Positions 23,887 to 31,654 of a DNA stretch of 32,375 nt are shown piece after piece. Source of the stretch: Deltaproteobacteria bacterium (GTDB lineage Bacteria; Myxococcota_A; UBA9042; DTJE01; S145-11); NCBI GenBank assembly GCA_015493765.1, contig WGCQ01000180.1:1-32375 (forward strand), in the 5' to 3' direction. The first letter of the stretch is position 1; each line of letters starts with the position of its first letter. The notes beneath the pieces were generated by a model. The model made no database searches. It saw only the letters and a list, made by a program, of their open reading frames with translations, and was not told the origin of the DNA. The position numbers were made by a program, and so were the translations under genes.

Positions 23887-25722
23887 ATGACGAATAGATT
23901 CAGGGAATTGTTGGAAAAGGGTCCTATCCTGTTCGATGGGGCCATGGGTACCATGTTGTATAACATGGGGATTTTTATCAACCGGTCATTCGAATCAACC
24001 AACCTGTCCAATCCGGAACTGGTCAGCAGGGTACATAACGGCTACGTGGAGGCCGGTGCCATGGTACTCCAGACCAATACCTTCGGGGCGAACAGGGTGA
24101 GGCTGGCCAAGTTCGGGCTGGACGAGAAATTGCGTGAGATCAACCTCAGTGGTGTAAAACTGGCCAAAGAGGCGGCAGGGGATGACGTGTTGGTCGCCGG
24201 TTCAATGGGACCCACAGGCATGGTGCCCGACCTGTACCACAGCGACCGTATGGACAAACTGCGCAACGTGTTCCGGGAGCAGGCCGCCGTGCTGCTGGAG
24301 GGCGGCGTGGATGTGATTGTACTCGAGACGTTCAGGCACCCGGCAGAAATCCGCATGGCAATTGAGGCGATCCACGAATTACAAGTGGACATGCCCGTCA
24401 TTGCAATGATGAGTTTTGATGATGACCTGCATGTGGCCGACGGCTCCGACCCACAGAGGGTGGCGCAATTGCTGCTGGAGTGGGGCGCGGATGTGATCGG
24501 GTCCAATTGCGGCATTGGGCCGGCTCAGGTGTACGATGTGGTAGCCGACATGACCGGCGAGGACCGAATATTGATGGCCCAACCAAATGCAGGGATCCCC
24601 AGGCAGGTGGACGCCCGGGTCATGTACATGGCCAATCCTGACTATTTTGCGGAATATGCAAGGCGCTATATCGACCTGGGCGTGAGGATAGTTGGCGGCT
24701 GTTGCGGGACCACACCGGAGCATATCCGGCGCATGGCCCAGGCCTTGAAGATGCGGACTCCAGGCGTTTCCAGGGTGACACCGCGAGAACCGGTGCGGGG
24801 AGTCATTGTTTCCGAACCCATGGAGGAAATGCCGCTGGAACAACGCTCGGCATTTGGTACGGCCCTTACAAAAGAATTCGTGGTGAGCATCGAATTGGAC
24901 CCGCCGCGAGGACTGGACATCGGACCTATACTGGACGGGGTGGAGGACCTGGTCAGCCACGGGGTCCGTTTCGTAAATATTGCTGACGGTCCCAGGGCAT
25001 CTGCACGCATGTCGCCGTCAGCATTGGCGTTGGTCCTGCGTGACAAGGGCGTGGAGCCCATTGTACACGTTACCACGCGTGACCGTAACCTGTTGGGCAT
25101 ACAGGCCGATCTACTGGGGATGTACACGGTGGGCATCCGCAACCTGCTGGTGATCACGGGCGACCCGTCCAAACTGGGCGATTACCCGGAAGCGACAACG
25201 GTGTACGACCTGGATTCCGTAGGACTGCTCCGCCTGATCGCCGATTTAAACATGGGTATCGAACCATCGGGTCGTGCAATCGGCAGCCAGACGAGTTTCG
25301 TGAAGGGGTGCGGCGCCGAGCCCGGGGCCATTGATTTCACCAAGGAAATAGAGCGTTTGTTTAAGAAAGTCGAGGCCGGTGCGGATTTCATCATGACTCA
25401 GCCTGTATTTGACCACACCACCATGGAGCGATTCCTAAGGGCAATCAAGGGGATCAACGTGCCGTTGTTGATGGGGGTGTGGCCTTTGGCGTCCTACCGG
25501 AATGCCGAATTTATGAATAACGAGGTGCCTGGCGTACACATTCCTGACCAGGTGATGCGCAGGATGCGCCTTGCAAATAAAGGGCCCAGGGCCAGGGCTG
25601 AAGGTATTGCAATTGCACGCGAGATGATCGACGAATTTCGTGACCGGGTGCAGGGCATATACGTAATGCCGCCATTCGGCCGCCTGGATGCGGCTCTGGG
25701 CGTGCTGGAAGGCCTGCTGTAG
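23887..25722 (+). CDS. Bifunctional homocysteine S-methyltransferase / methylenetetrahydrofolate reductase
   Basis: The 611-residue protein fuses two one-carbon enzymes. Residues about 1-295 are a homocysteine S-methyltransferase domain: FDGAMGTMLY at the start, LQTNTFGANR, and the zinc cysteines in GSNCGIGP and GGCCGTTPEHI. Residues about 320-611 are an MTHFR TIM barrel (VSIELDPPRGLD, VNIADGPRASARMS, HVTTRDRN, LLVITGDPSKLGDYP and FIMTQPVFD). The arrangement matches YitJ-type proteins, which couple 5-methyltetrahydrofolate formation to methionine synthesis. Both domains appear complete. The gene begins 19 bases after the matrixin-like gene with only a weak GGGG ribosome-binding site, so the two may share a transcript. 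It converges on the DAHP synthase gene with 12 bases between. Confidence 0.95.
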   Translation: MTNRFRELLEKGPILFDGAMGTMLYNMGIFINRSFESTNLSNPELVSRVHNGYVEAGAMVLQTNTFGANRVRLAKFGLDEKLREINLSGVKLAKEAAGDDVLVAGSMGPTGMVPDLYHSDRMDKLRNVFREQAAVLLEGGVDVIVLETFRHPAEIRMAIEAIHELQVDMPVIAMMSFDDDLHVADGSDPQRVAQLLLEWGADVIGSNCGIGPAQVYDVVADMTGEDRILMAQPNAGIPRQVDARVMYMANPDYFAEYARRYIDLGVRIVGGCCGTTPEHIRRMAQALKMRTPGVSRVTPREPVRGVIVSEPMEEMPLEQRSAFGTALTKEFVVSIELDPPRGLDIGPILDGVEDLVSHGVRFVNIADGPRASARMSPSALALVLRDKGVEPIVHVTTRDRNLLGIQADLLGMYTVGIRNLLVITGDPSKLGDYPEATTVYDLDSVGLLRLIADLNMGIEPSGRAIGSQTSFVKGCGAEPGAIDFTKEIERLFKKVEAGADFIMTQPVFDHTTMERFLRAIKGINVPLLMGVWPLASYRNAEFMNNEVPGVHIPDQVMRRMRLANKGPRARAEGIAIAREMIDEFRDRVQGIYVMPPFGRLDAALGVLEGLL

Positions 25723-25734
25723 CAAGGCCAAGGC

Positions 25735-26709
25735 TCAAACGGACAAGGAGTCCAGTGCATGCAGCATATCTTCCAGGGACGGAAAATCCAGGGCCTGGGC
25801 ACCGTCTGACAAGGCTACAAGAGGATTTTCGTGTACCTCGACCATCACCCCATCCAGTCCTGCAGCCCTGGCTGCCAGGACCAACGGGGTAATCAGATTG
25901 GGATTACCTGTGGCATGACTGGGGTCTATGAACACGGGCAAGCCCGTCCTTTGTTTCAACAGGACCGCGCCCGCAAGGTCAAGTGTAAACCGCATGGATG
26001 GCTCAAAGGTACGGATCCCGCGTTCACAGAATATTACCTCCCTGGCCCCTTCGAGAGCCAGGTATTCGGCCGCGTACAGCCATTCCTCTATCGTGGAGGC
26101 AAACCCCCGTTTCAGCAATATGGGCTTACGTGTGGCAGCAGCAGCCCTCAGAAGCGCTGTATTGTGCATATTTCTGGAACCGATTTGCAGGCAGTCGATG
26201 TACGGAGCAGCCAGCCTGGCATGTTGAGGATCCACCACCTCGGATACAATCGCCATGTGGTAGCGGTCTGCCACATCCCTCAGCATCTGCAACGCATCCA
26301 TCCCAAGCCCCTGGAATGCATAGGGACTGGTCCTGATTTTAAACGTGCCCCCCCGCAACAAGGATAGTCCCTGCTGAAAGATTTCGTGTGCAATATTGAA
26401 CAACTGTTCCCTGGACTCCACTGCACAGGGTCCTGCAATCACGGCGAACTCCTTGCCGATCTCTGACTCACCCAGTGTAAAGGTACGTTTCAGGTATTCA
26501 AGCGCCTTGAACTGGTGCATCGGTTCCACTGATACCACGAAATCCAGTCTGTTCAAAGCCTTGTAATCCGCATTGACTTGAACCTGCTTCAGGATTAACA
26601 CCTCTTCATGGTTATGCACCACCTGAAAACCGAGTTGCTCCAGCAGGATTTCAATTTGCTCAAGGTTGATTTTTGAGATATCGACAAGTATTTTTACTTG
26701 CTCGTTCAT
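25735..26709 (-). CDS. aroF: 3-deoxy-7-phosphoheptulonate synthase (DAHP synthase), Thermotoga type
   Basis: This enzyme condenses phosphoenolpyruvate and erythrose 4-phosphate, the first step of the shikimate pathway. The 324-residue product has an N-terminal ferredoxin-like/ACT-type regulatory domain (about 1-75), as in Thermotoga maritima DAHPS. The KDSA/DAHPS TIM barrel follows with FAVIAGPCAVES, FKIRTSPYAFQGLG, LQIGSRNMHNTALL, PILLKRGFASTIEEWLYAAEYL, CERGIRTFE, IDPSHATGN and the metal-ligand region VEVHENP. One small departure is Ile where the usual FKPRTSPY block has Pro. The N-terminal domain suggests feedback inhibition by an aromatic amino acid. No clear ribosome-binding site precedes ATG 26709. 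Confidence 0.94.
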   Translation of the reverse strand: MNEQVKILVDISKINLEQIEILLEQLGFQVVHNHEEVLILKQVQVNADYKALNRLDFVVSVEPMHQFKALEYLKRTFTLGESEIGKEFAVIAGPCAVESREQLFNIAHEIFQQGLSLLRGGTFKIRTSPYAFQGLGMDALQMLRDVADRYHMAIVSEVVDPQHARLAAPYIDCLQIGSRNMHNTALLRAAAATRKPILLKRGFASTIEEWLYAAEYLALEGAREVIFCERGIRTFEPSMRFTLDLAGAVLLKQRTGLPVFIDPSHATGNPNLITPLVLAARAAGLDGVMVEVHENPLVALSDGAQALDFPSLEDMLHALDSLSV

Positions 26710-26754
26710 GTTTATACTTTAGCATATTTCCTGTTAAGATGCGATTGTGCATCC

Positions 26755-26808
26755 CCCAAATTACCGGTCTAAAATCGGGAGTGGAACTTCGCCTGACGGC
26801 TCGTTGTC
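26755..26808 (+). repeat. 54-bp repeat, copy F (CCCAAATTACC left end plus CTTCGCCT...TCGTTGTC)
   Basis: This 54-base segment matches 32168-32221 at 47 of 54 positions without gaps. It carries the CCCAAATTACC family end but continues into AACTTCGCCTGACGGCTCG rather than a second terminus. It is followed by degenerate CACGGY simple sequence (26826-26850). Confidence 0.8.
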
Positions 26809-26919
26809 CATGCCACGGCCAACGATCCTCGGTCACGGTCACGGCCACTGGGGGCGGGCACCAGGACGCAGGGCGGGCTAACGCATGGGCCCTCCCCCGC
26901 CGGCACGCCGAGCCAAATC

Positions 26920-27179
26920 CAGGTCCGGGGACAGACCTGTTCCACCACCAAAGGTCTGTGGGGTTAAACCCCGCGCGCGCTGTCTGACCACCGCGGTCGC
27001 CCTGTCAAACGTCCCAATCGGGACACTGTTTCATTTGCAAGGTATGTGCCAAAACTCATACCTGATGCAATCATGCCGTGGCATCAATAGGTTACACCAC
27101 TATGCATACTTGGCCATGAAAATGAACAGTCCGGAAAACCGGACACATCCGGACCGGGTGTCCGGAAAACCGGACTGTT
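26920..27179. repeat. Hairpin-rich intergenic region with paired GTCCGG-AAAA-CCGGAC hairpins
   Basis: Between the divergent DAHP synthase and outer-membrane barrel genes I see no coding frame but a row of inverted repeats: CAGGTC/GACCTG (26920-26939), GGGGT/ACCCC (26960-26972), GTCCC/GGGAC (27011-27024), AGGTATG/CATACCT (27040-27063) and ATGCC/GGCAT (27073-27084). Then come two identical 16-bp hairpins GTCCGGAAAACCGGAC at 27129-27144 and 27160-27175, flanked by AACA and TGTT that also pair. The last pair is far beyond chance; the smaller hairpins individually could be chance. Confidence 0.65.
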
Positions 27180-27319
27180 TTCAGCACGATCAACGGTCAC
27201 GGACTCTGGATCCTGGTGGCGGGTATCAGGACGCAGCCTGCGGCTGCTTTCAGGAGGACACCCGTTGTAACCGGAAACCACGGTCTCGGCCACGGCCAAC
27301 CTGTACTACCGACAATTAC

Positions 27320-27348
27320 TGGAAACATACGCCCGGGTGCATTATACT
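27320..27348 (+). promoter_or_regulatory. Promoter of the outer-membrane barrel gene
   Basis: TGGAAA (27320-27325) and TATACT (27343-27348) are 17 bases apart. Transcription would start near 27355, just ahead of AAGGA (27363-27367) and ATG 27374. Confidence 0.5.
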
Positions 27349-27373
27349 AAGCCAGCCTTACGAAGGACGCGAC

Positions 27374-28261
27374 ATGAAGAAAACAGCGACCTTGTTACTG
27401 ACCATAACGCTGCTGCTTGCAGCGCACCAGGCATGGGCACAGGCATGGCTGGGCGGCAAGGCATTCCTGCCTGGATTGACCGGACAACCTATGCGGGCCG
27501 TGGGCCTGGCAGGTGCCGTGGATGCGATTTCCATGGGGACCACGGGCTTGTACTATAACCCGGCAGGCATGTTAATGGTGTCCCAATACGCGATCAATGC
27601 CGGTTATGCCTTTGCAGGCGGTGCCAAGGCACACACGATGCGCCTATCAATAGTGGATACCAAGACGAATTCCATGATAGCCGGAGGGCTTGGATATTCC
27701 TTTACCTATTGTTACGGAGCACCTTACCAGACCAGGACGCACACGTTCAGAGGCGCTGTTGCAGGCAGGTTCGGTAACAAAAGAATCCGGGGTGCCGTGG
27801 GTGTAATTTTTGATTACAGGCACCAGGATTTCGGTCCGAATCCCGGTGCGGACAAGGGTCTGACATTCGTTGCTGGGACCCAGGTGACGGTATCTGGTGT
27901 GTTTCATAGCGCAGTCGTGGTACGCAACCTGAGACGCCTGGGCAAGACCACTCCCAGACGCCTGGAAATAGGCACTGGCGCCACCTATAAATTCGTCAAC
28001 ATAGACACGGACATCATATTTGATTTTGATTCCAAGTCCTCCGTGACCACCAGTTACGCCTTCAGCAGCGAATTTTTGACACACGGATTTGCAATTCGCC
28101 TGGGCTTTAACTGGAACAGGGTCATGAACGCCAAAATCATTGGTGCGGGTTTGGGCTATATCAGCAAATGGGTAGGGTTCGACATAGGTTACAACCACAA
28201 TCTGAGTCACAGGAAATACTGGTTTTTGGGACTGGACATGGCCGTGTACCTGCATAGATAG
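27374..28261 (+). CDS. Outer-membrane beta-barrel protein, PorV/UPF0164-like
   Basis: The 295-residue product has a signal peptide (MKKTATLLLTITLLLAAHQAWA, cleavage before QA). Amphipathic, Gly- and aromatic-rich strands fill the remainder and finish with YWFLGLDMAVYLHR, an outer-membrane-barrel style ending. The segment MRAVGLAGAVDAISMGTTGLYYNPAGM near the mature N terminus is typical of the PorV/PorQ/UPF0164 group within the FadL-like barrels. Function is unknown; transport of hydrophobic compounds or support of secretion are both known in relatives. AAGGA upstream selects ATG 27374. The same frame stays open upstream to 26885, but that stretch crosses the hairpin cluster and is not coding. 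It ends three bases from the convergent minus-strand gene. Confidence 0.82.
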   Translation: MKKTATLLLTITLLLAAHQAWAQAWLGGKAFLPGLTGQPMRAVGLAGAVDAISMGTTGLYYNPAGMLMVSQYAINAGYAFAGGAKAHTMRLSIVDTKTNSMIAGGLGYSFTYCYGAPYQTRTHTFRGAVAGRFGNKRIRGAVGVIFDYRHQDFGPNPGADKGLTFVAGTQVTVSGVFHSAVVVRNLRRLGKTTPRRLEIGTGATYKFVNIDTDIIFDFDSKSSVTTSYAFSSEFLTHGFAIRLGFNWNRVMNAKIIGAGLGYISKWVGFDIGYNHNLSHRKYWFLGLDMAVYLHR

Positions 28262-28264
28262 CGG

Positions 28265-29206
28265 TTAAAACGGCAGGTCAGGCTGGGCAGGCGGCATACA
28301 GGTATGAAATGCAATGCCTGCCTTTTTCAACATGGACTCGGCCTTTTGGGACAGGGCACCAATCACGGCAACTTGTCCGGCCTGTGACAACCTGGCCAGT
28401 TTTACCAGGCGCCATGGGTCGATCATACCGCTGAACGGCACCTCGATATCGCCTGTGGAACCTGGCAGGTAAAACCTGGGGCCGGAAAAGCCTGCAATCA
28501 CAGGGGATTCGGCCAAACATGCCGGCCACAGGACCACGGCAGAGCGATGCCTTTGCCCCGGTGCCACGCGTACCGAATTGAATCCAGGCATGCCCAATTT
28601 CTGCGCGAAATGCAGGATCGACTTGTGCAGTAACACCCTCAGGCCTGTGCCACGCAGTGCCAGCGCCAGTTCCACTGCATCCTGGTGCATGGGGGTCAAC
28701 ACGAGGGCACAATTGTGTACTGACAAGCTTTGCTCGATTTGCGGCATGACATGGCGAATGGCCCGGATTGCGGACAGGTTCTTGTTATGGAATGCACCGC
28801 CTGCATTTCGTACTATCAGGACGTCTGCCCTGGGCACCTTGGGCACTTCGGCCGTGCTCCTGCGCTGGTCCATTCCCAGGAATGCCGCATACAGGTAACG
28901 AACACCGTCCACGTGTATCAAAACAATGCTGGAGCCTTTTGAAAAGCCCGATGGATACAGTTTCAGCTCAATCTTTCCAAGGCCCATGGCCTTGCCAAAG
29001 TTCAGAGGCAACACCTTGAGTTGCTTATGCCTGCCAGTCACGGCCAGCATCTGTGGCGTAATCACGACCTGGGCCTTTTTCCTGAGCCCCTTTACCGAGG
29101 CGTGGGTGATTACTGACACGCGCCGACTGGACGGCGCGTCCAGGTTCAAGTTGGTGCCAGCAAGGTGGATGCCCCCTGAGAATCCCAATACGGGTTTCAT
29201 AGGCAT
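28265..29206 (-). CDS. Metallo-beta-lactamase/beta-CASP-like protein lacking metal ligands
   Basis: The 313-residue protein follows the layout of ligase-associated exonucleases and CPSF73/Ysh1-like nucleases: ITHASVKGLRKKAQVVITP (33-51), LKLYPSGFSKGSSIVL (81-96), YLYAAFLGMDQRRSTAE (104-120), PRADVLIVRNAGGAFH (125-140), and a beta-CASP-like second half ending VAVIGALSQKAESMLKKAGIAFH. The metal motifs are lost. The expected HxHxDH is H35-A-S37-V-K39-G40, the PxGH histidine is Phe88, the Y[ST]GD aspartate is gone, the SDHAD block reads SGMID (259-263) and the final HG reads IG (282-283). Nuclease activity is therefore unlikely, while RNA or protein binding remains possible. It starts three bases after the DUF507 gene stop. 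ATG 29200 is an alternative start. Confidence 0.72.
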   Translation of the reverse strand: MPMKPVLGFSGGIHLAGTNLNLDAPSSRRVSVITHASVKGLRKKAQVVITPQMLAVTGRHKQLKVLPLNFGKAMGLGKIELKLYPSGFSKGSSIVLIHVDGVRYLYAAFLGMDQRRSTAEVPKVPRADVLIVRNAGGAFHNKNLSAIRAIRHVMPQIEQSLSVHNCALVLTPMHQDAVELALALRGTGLRVLLHKSILHFAQKLGMPGFNSVRVAPGQRHRSAVVLWPACLAESPVIAGFSGPRFYLPGSTGDIEVPFSGMIDPWRLVKLARLSQAGQVAVIGALSQKAESMLKKAGIAFHTCMPPAQPDLPF

Positions 29207-29209
29207 CCG

Positions 29210-29725
29210 TCACAATTTTTTGGATTTCATGAGTTCAGCAAGTTGTTTCTGGTACTCGATGTCGCGTTCCAGAGTACCTTCCTGTAAGTTTTTGATCCGT
29301 TTACGAATTTCCATATCCAGGTCGTTGTCCATGCCCATGTGCTTTTGGAGGACCGGTGCAATAACCGCTGTAATCTCGTTGTCCTCGCCAAACACCTCGT
29401 CCACGTTCTTGCTGATAAACAGAATTTCGATGATCTGCTTGATGATGTAATCGACTGCCATATCACCCAGTCCGAAACCACGCTTCTGGGCCTCAATGGC
29501 CTTTATTTTACCCAGTTGCGAATAGTTTTCGCCCTTTTTTGCAAGGATGTCCTTGGCCTTTTCCGTGATTTCACGCTCTGTACGCAGGTATTCCTTCAGT
29601 ACGGATTCCACGTCCAGCCGCACCTCTTCCTTCAGGTCCTGCTGTACATCGATCAGGTCCTTGGAAAGCAAGACATCCACTATTTCTTCTGCAATTTCTG
29701 GGATTTTACCGGGAAAAAGCCTCAT
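29210..29725 (-). CDS. DUF507 family protein
   Basis: The 171-residue product is highly charged and almost entirely helical. It starts MRLFPGKIPEIAEEIVDVLLSKDLIDV, the typical opening of DUF507 proteins, and retains the EVRLDVESVLKEYLRTERE block. A second half of about 80 residues has the same kind of helical pattern (DYIIKQIIEILFISKNVDEVFGEDNEI), in keeping with the two-part length of the family. Function is unknown. ATG 29725 has GGAGGAAGGCGA upstream; an extension to 29794 has no such site. It forms an operon with the downstream beta-CASP-like gene. I know of no established link between the two families. Confidence 0.85.
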   Translation of the reverse strand: MRLFPGKIPEIAEEIVDVLLSKDLIDVQQDLKEEVRLDVESVLKEYLRTEREITEKAKDILAKKGENYSQLGKIKAIEAQKRGFGLGDMAVDYIIKQIIEILFISKNVDEVFGEDNEITAVIAPVLQKHMGMDNDLDMEIRKRIKNLQEGTLERDIEYQKQLAELMKSKKL

Positions 29726-29817
29726 TCGCCTTCCTCCAAAAATTCTGTATGATTCTACCAGTTTTTTGGCCACTTGACAACCGATAAAACCCAAATTTGA
29801 CAGGCCATCGGGAAACT

Positions 29818-30079
29818 CCCCAAATTATCTTCAAATTTGAGCGCAGGCGTACCGAGGGGGTTGATTTGATGGCAATTTCAGGGCGGGTTTGGAACCCTCC
29901 CCTACGAATATTGTGTGAATTCAGTATGTTATGATACAGGACAAATTGTGCGTTGGGTCACATAACGACTTTGTAACACCCTCATACTATCGGTATGTCG
30001 AGCATCAAATGGATGAGAATGACGAATCAGATGGACCGATTGTGGTACCCGACTGCCGAATTTAGTCCGGTAATTTGGG
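29818..30079. repeat. Long palindromic intergenic element, copy C (CCCAAATTACC family)
   Basis: The left end CCCAAATTATC (29818) and the right end GGTAATTTGGG (30069-30079) bound 262 bases with no gene. The right half from GTCGAGCAT (about 29997) aligns with copies A and B. A CATAC/GTATG hairpin precedes it at the place where copy A has CATAG/CTATG. The left half also contains a GGGCGGGTTT...AACCCTCCCC palindrome (about 29881-29903) resembling the terminator stem at 12027. It separates the divergent DUF507 and NAD kinase genes. Confidence 0.75.
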
Positions 30080-30131
30080 AGATTGTTGCCCAGATGACAA
30101 ATTCCACGCTTTTATGTTAGGATCCTTGCCG

Positions 30132-31010
30132 ATGAAACTGGATACCATACTGGTGTGCATGAAAAGGACGTTGCTGGAGCGCTTCAGCAGACGAAAGGAA
30201 TTCAAAGAACTGCTGTCCGTTCACGGCAAGGATTCCCCTGCATTCAGGCAGGTCTTCTCAAGCCACGAACACACACTGCAGGCCCGCAGGCTCACATTGC
30301 AGACACTGAAAAAACAGGGTTTGGCGTACGAGGTAATAACAAGGCCGGAACAGGTCGAGGAGGCTGCTTTTGACCTGGCCGTGGTGGTGGGTGGCGATGG
30401 CACAATGCTGGATTACGCAAGGTTTCTGCATCATATCCCTTTGCTGGGGGTCAATTCCTCGCCTCATACCAGTGTAGGCAGGTTTCATTACACGGATATA
30501 ACGGGCTTGGCAGAGGTGTTGGATGCGATCAAACACGACCGGATTAGCCCCATAGAACTGGTCAGATTGAACGTCATGGTGGATGGGGCACAGATATCCT
30601 TTCCCGCACTGAACGAGGTGCTGTTTGCCCACAAAAACCCTGCTGCCACATCCCGCTACACCATCATAGTAGGTAATCAACAGGAAACGCAACGCTCATC
30701 CGGGGTGTGGGTATCCACTGCCGCTGGCTCGTCCGGAGCCATACTGTCCGCAGGCGGTAAATTGCTGAAAACCGGTGAGACAGGCATGCAATACCGGGTA
30801 AGGGAGGATTTCAAGTCCCCTCTCGACAATACCAGGCACCGACTGCTGGGTGGTACCTTGAATACCGGCAACATCGAATTCATATCGCAGATGTTCGACG
30901 GCGCCGTATTTCTGGACGGCATGAGGGGCATGCACGATGTCACTTACTGGTCCAGGGTCACCATCACCCCGGACGGACCCAAACTTGCCATATTTTTGAG
31001 AGACAAATGA
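30132..31010 (+). CDS. NAD kinase family protein, NADK2-like
   Basis: The 292-residue protein should phosphorylate NAD(H) to NADP(H) using ATP or polyphosphate. It has the GGDGT motif (87-91), GVNSSPHTSVGRF, the ALNEVLFA (NE) motif and a C-terminal beta-rich domain. The usual bacterial TPTGSTAYSLSAGG loop reads STAAGSSGAILSAGG. The string QRSSGVWVSTAAGSSGA together with GVNSSPxxSxG recalls the mitochondrial NADK2 group (RSSGLxxxTGTGS; GVNTDPxxSxG) more than classical bacterial NadK. ATG 30132 is ten bases after AGGA and gives a normal N terminus. ATG 30114 and an upstream start near 30075 are in frame but less likely. Its end overlaps the next gene by four bases (ATGA). Confidence 0.85.
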   Translation: MKLDTILVCMKRTLLERFSRRKEFKELLSVHGKDSPAFRQVFSSHEHTLQARRLTLQTLKKQGLAYEVITRPEQVEEAAFDLAVVVGGDGTMLDYARFLHHIPLLGVNSSPHTSVGRFHYTDITGLAEVLDAIKHDRISPIELVRLNVMVDGAQISFPALNEVLFAHKNPAATSRYTIIVGNQQETQRSSGVWVSTAAGSSGAILSAGGKLLKTGETGMQYRVREDFKSPLDNTRHRLLGGTLNTGNIEFISQMFDGAVFLDGMRGMHDVTYWSRVTITPDGPKLAIFLRDK

Positions 31011-31648
31011 GATTACTGCACTTCCCAGTGGAACCGTTTTACGAAAACACATTTGTACTGATACCGGCACAGACCGACCAGGGGGCCGTGATAGTGGACC
31101 CGGGCAGCGACGGCAGCCTGTTGATGGAGGTGCTGCAAGGGAACAGGGTCCCTGTGGTAACCGTCATTCTGACCCACGCACACATCGACCACGTCAGCGG
31201 TCTGCCCGCATTGAAAGCGGCTTTTGGGGATTTAAAAGTTATGATGCACCCTGCGGACCAAAACCTTTACACGCACCTGGACACCCAGGCCAGGTTGTTC
31301 TCGCAACCAGTGCCGGATGTTCCACCCGTGGACCATTTCCTGGAGCACAGCGAGGTGATCACGCACGATGACATTCACATGAAGGTGCTGCACACACCAG
31401 GCCACAGCAAAGGCAGCATCTGTGTACTCATTTCCGGTGAACGCGACATCCTGCTATCCGGTGATACATTATTCCGCGAGGGAATCGGTCGAACCGATGT
31501 GTTGGGAGGCAGCCGGAAACAAATCCTTCACAGCATCAAGCAACACCTTATGGCCCTGGACGATACTACGCTGGTCCTGCCAGGACACGGTGGTGACACC
31601 ACCATAGGCCACGAAAGGCTGCACAACCCTTTCCTGAAAGGTTTGTAA
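31007..31648 (+). CDS. Metallo-beta-lactamase-fold hydrolase, glyoxalase II-like
   Basis: The 213-residue cytoplasmic enzyme has a complete dimetal site. THAHIDH is at 56-62, the HTPGHSKGS block supplies the next His, SGDTLFREGIGRTD supplies the bridging Asp, and LPGHGGDTTIGHERLHNPF supplies the last His and the typical glyoxalase-II-like C terminus. The length matches the short YcbL-type thioesterases that hydrolyse S-acyl-glutathione or related thioesters. The true substrate is not readable. It is translationally coupled to the NAD kinase (ATGA overlap). It converges with the cysteine-repeat gene, with repeat element D between the two functional regions. Confidence 0.92.
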   Translation: MRLLHFPVEPFYENTFVLIPAQTDQGAVIVDPGSDGSLLMEVLQGNRVPVVTVILTHAHIDHVSGLPALKAAFGDLKVMMHPADQNLYTHLDTQARLFSQPVPDVPPVDHFLEHSEVITHDDIHMKVLHTPGHSKGSICVLISGERDILLSGDTLFREGIGRTDVLGGSRKQILHSIKQHLMALDDTTLVLPGHGGDTTIGHERLHNPFLKGL

Positions 31649-31654
31649 ACCTGG

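Noticed and set aside
26885-27373. Upstream extension of the outer-membrane barrel frame
   Set aside because: It runs through the hairpin cluster and lies upstream of the predicted promoter; the signal peptide begins at 27374 after AAGGA.
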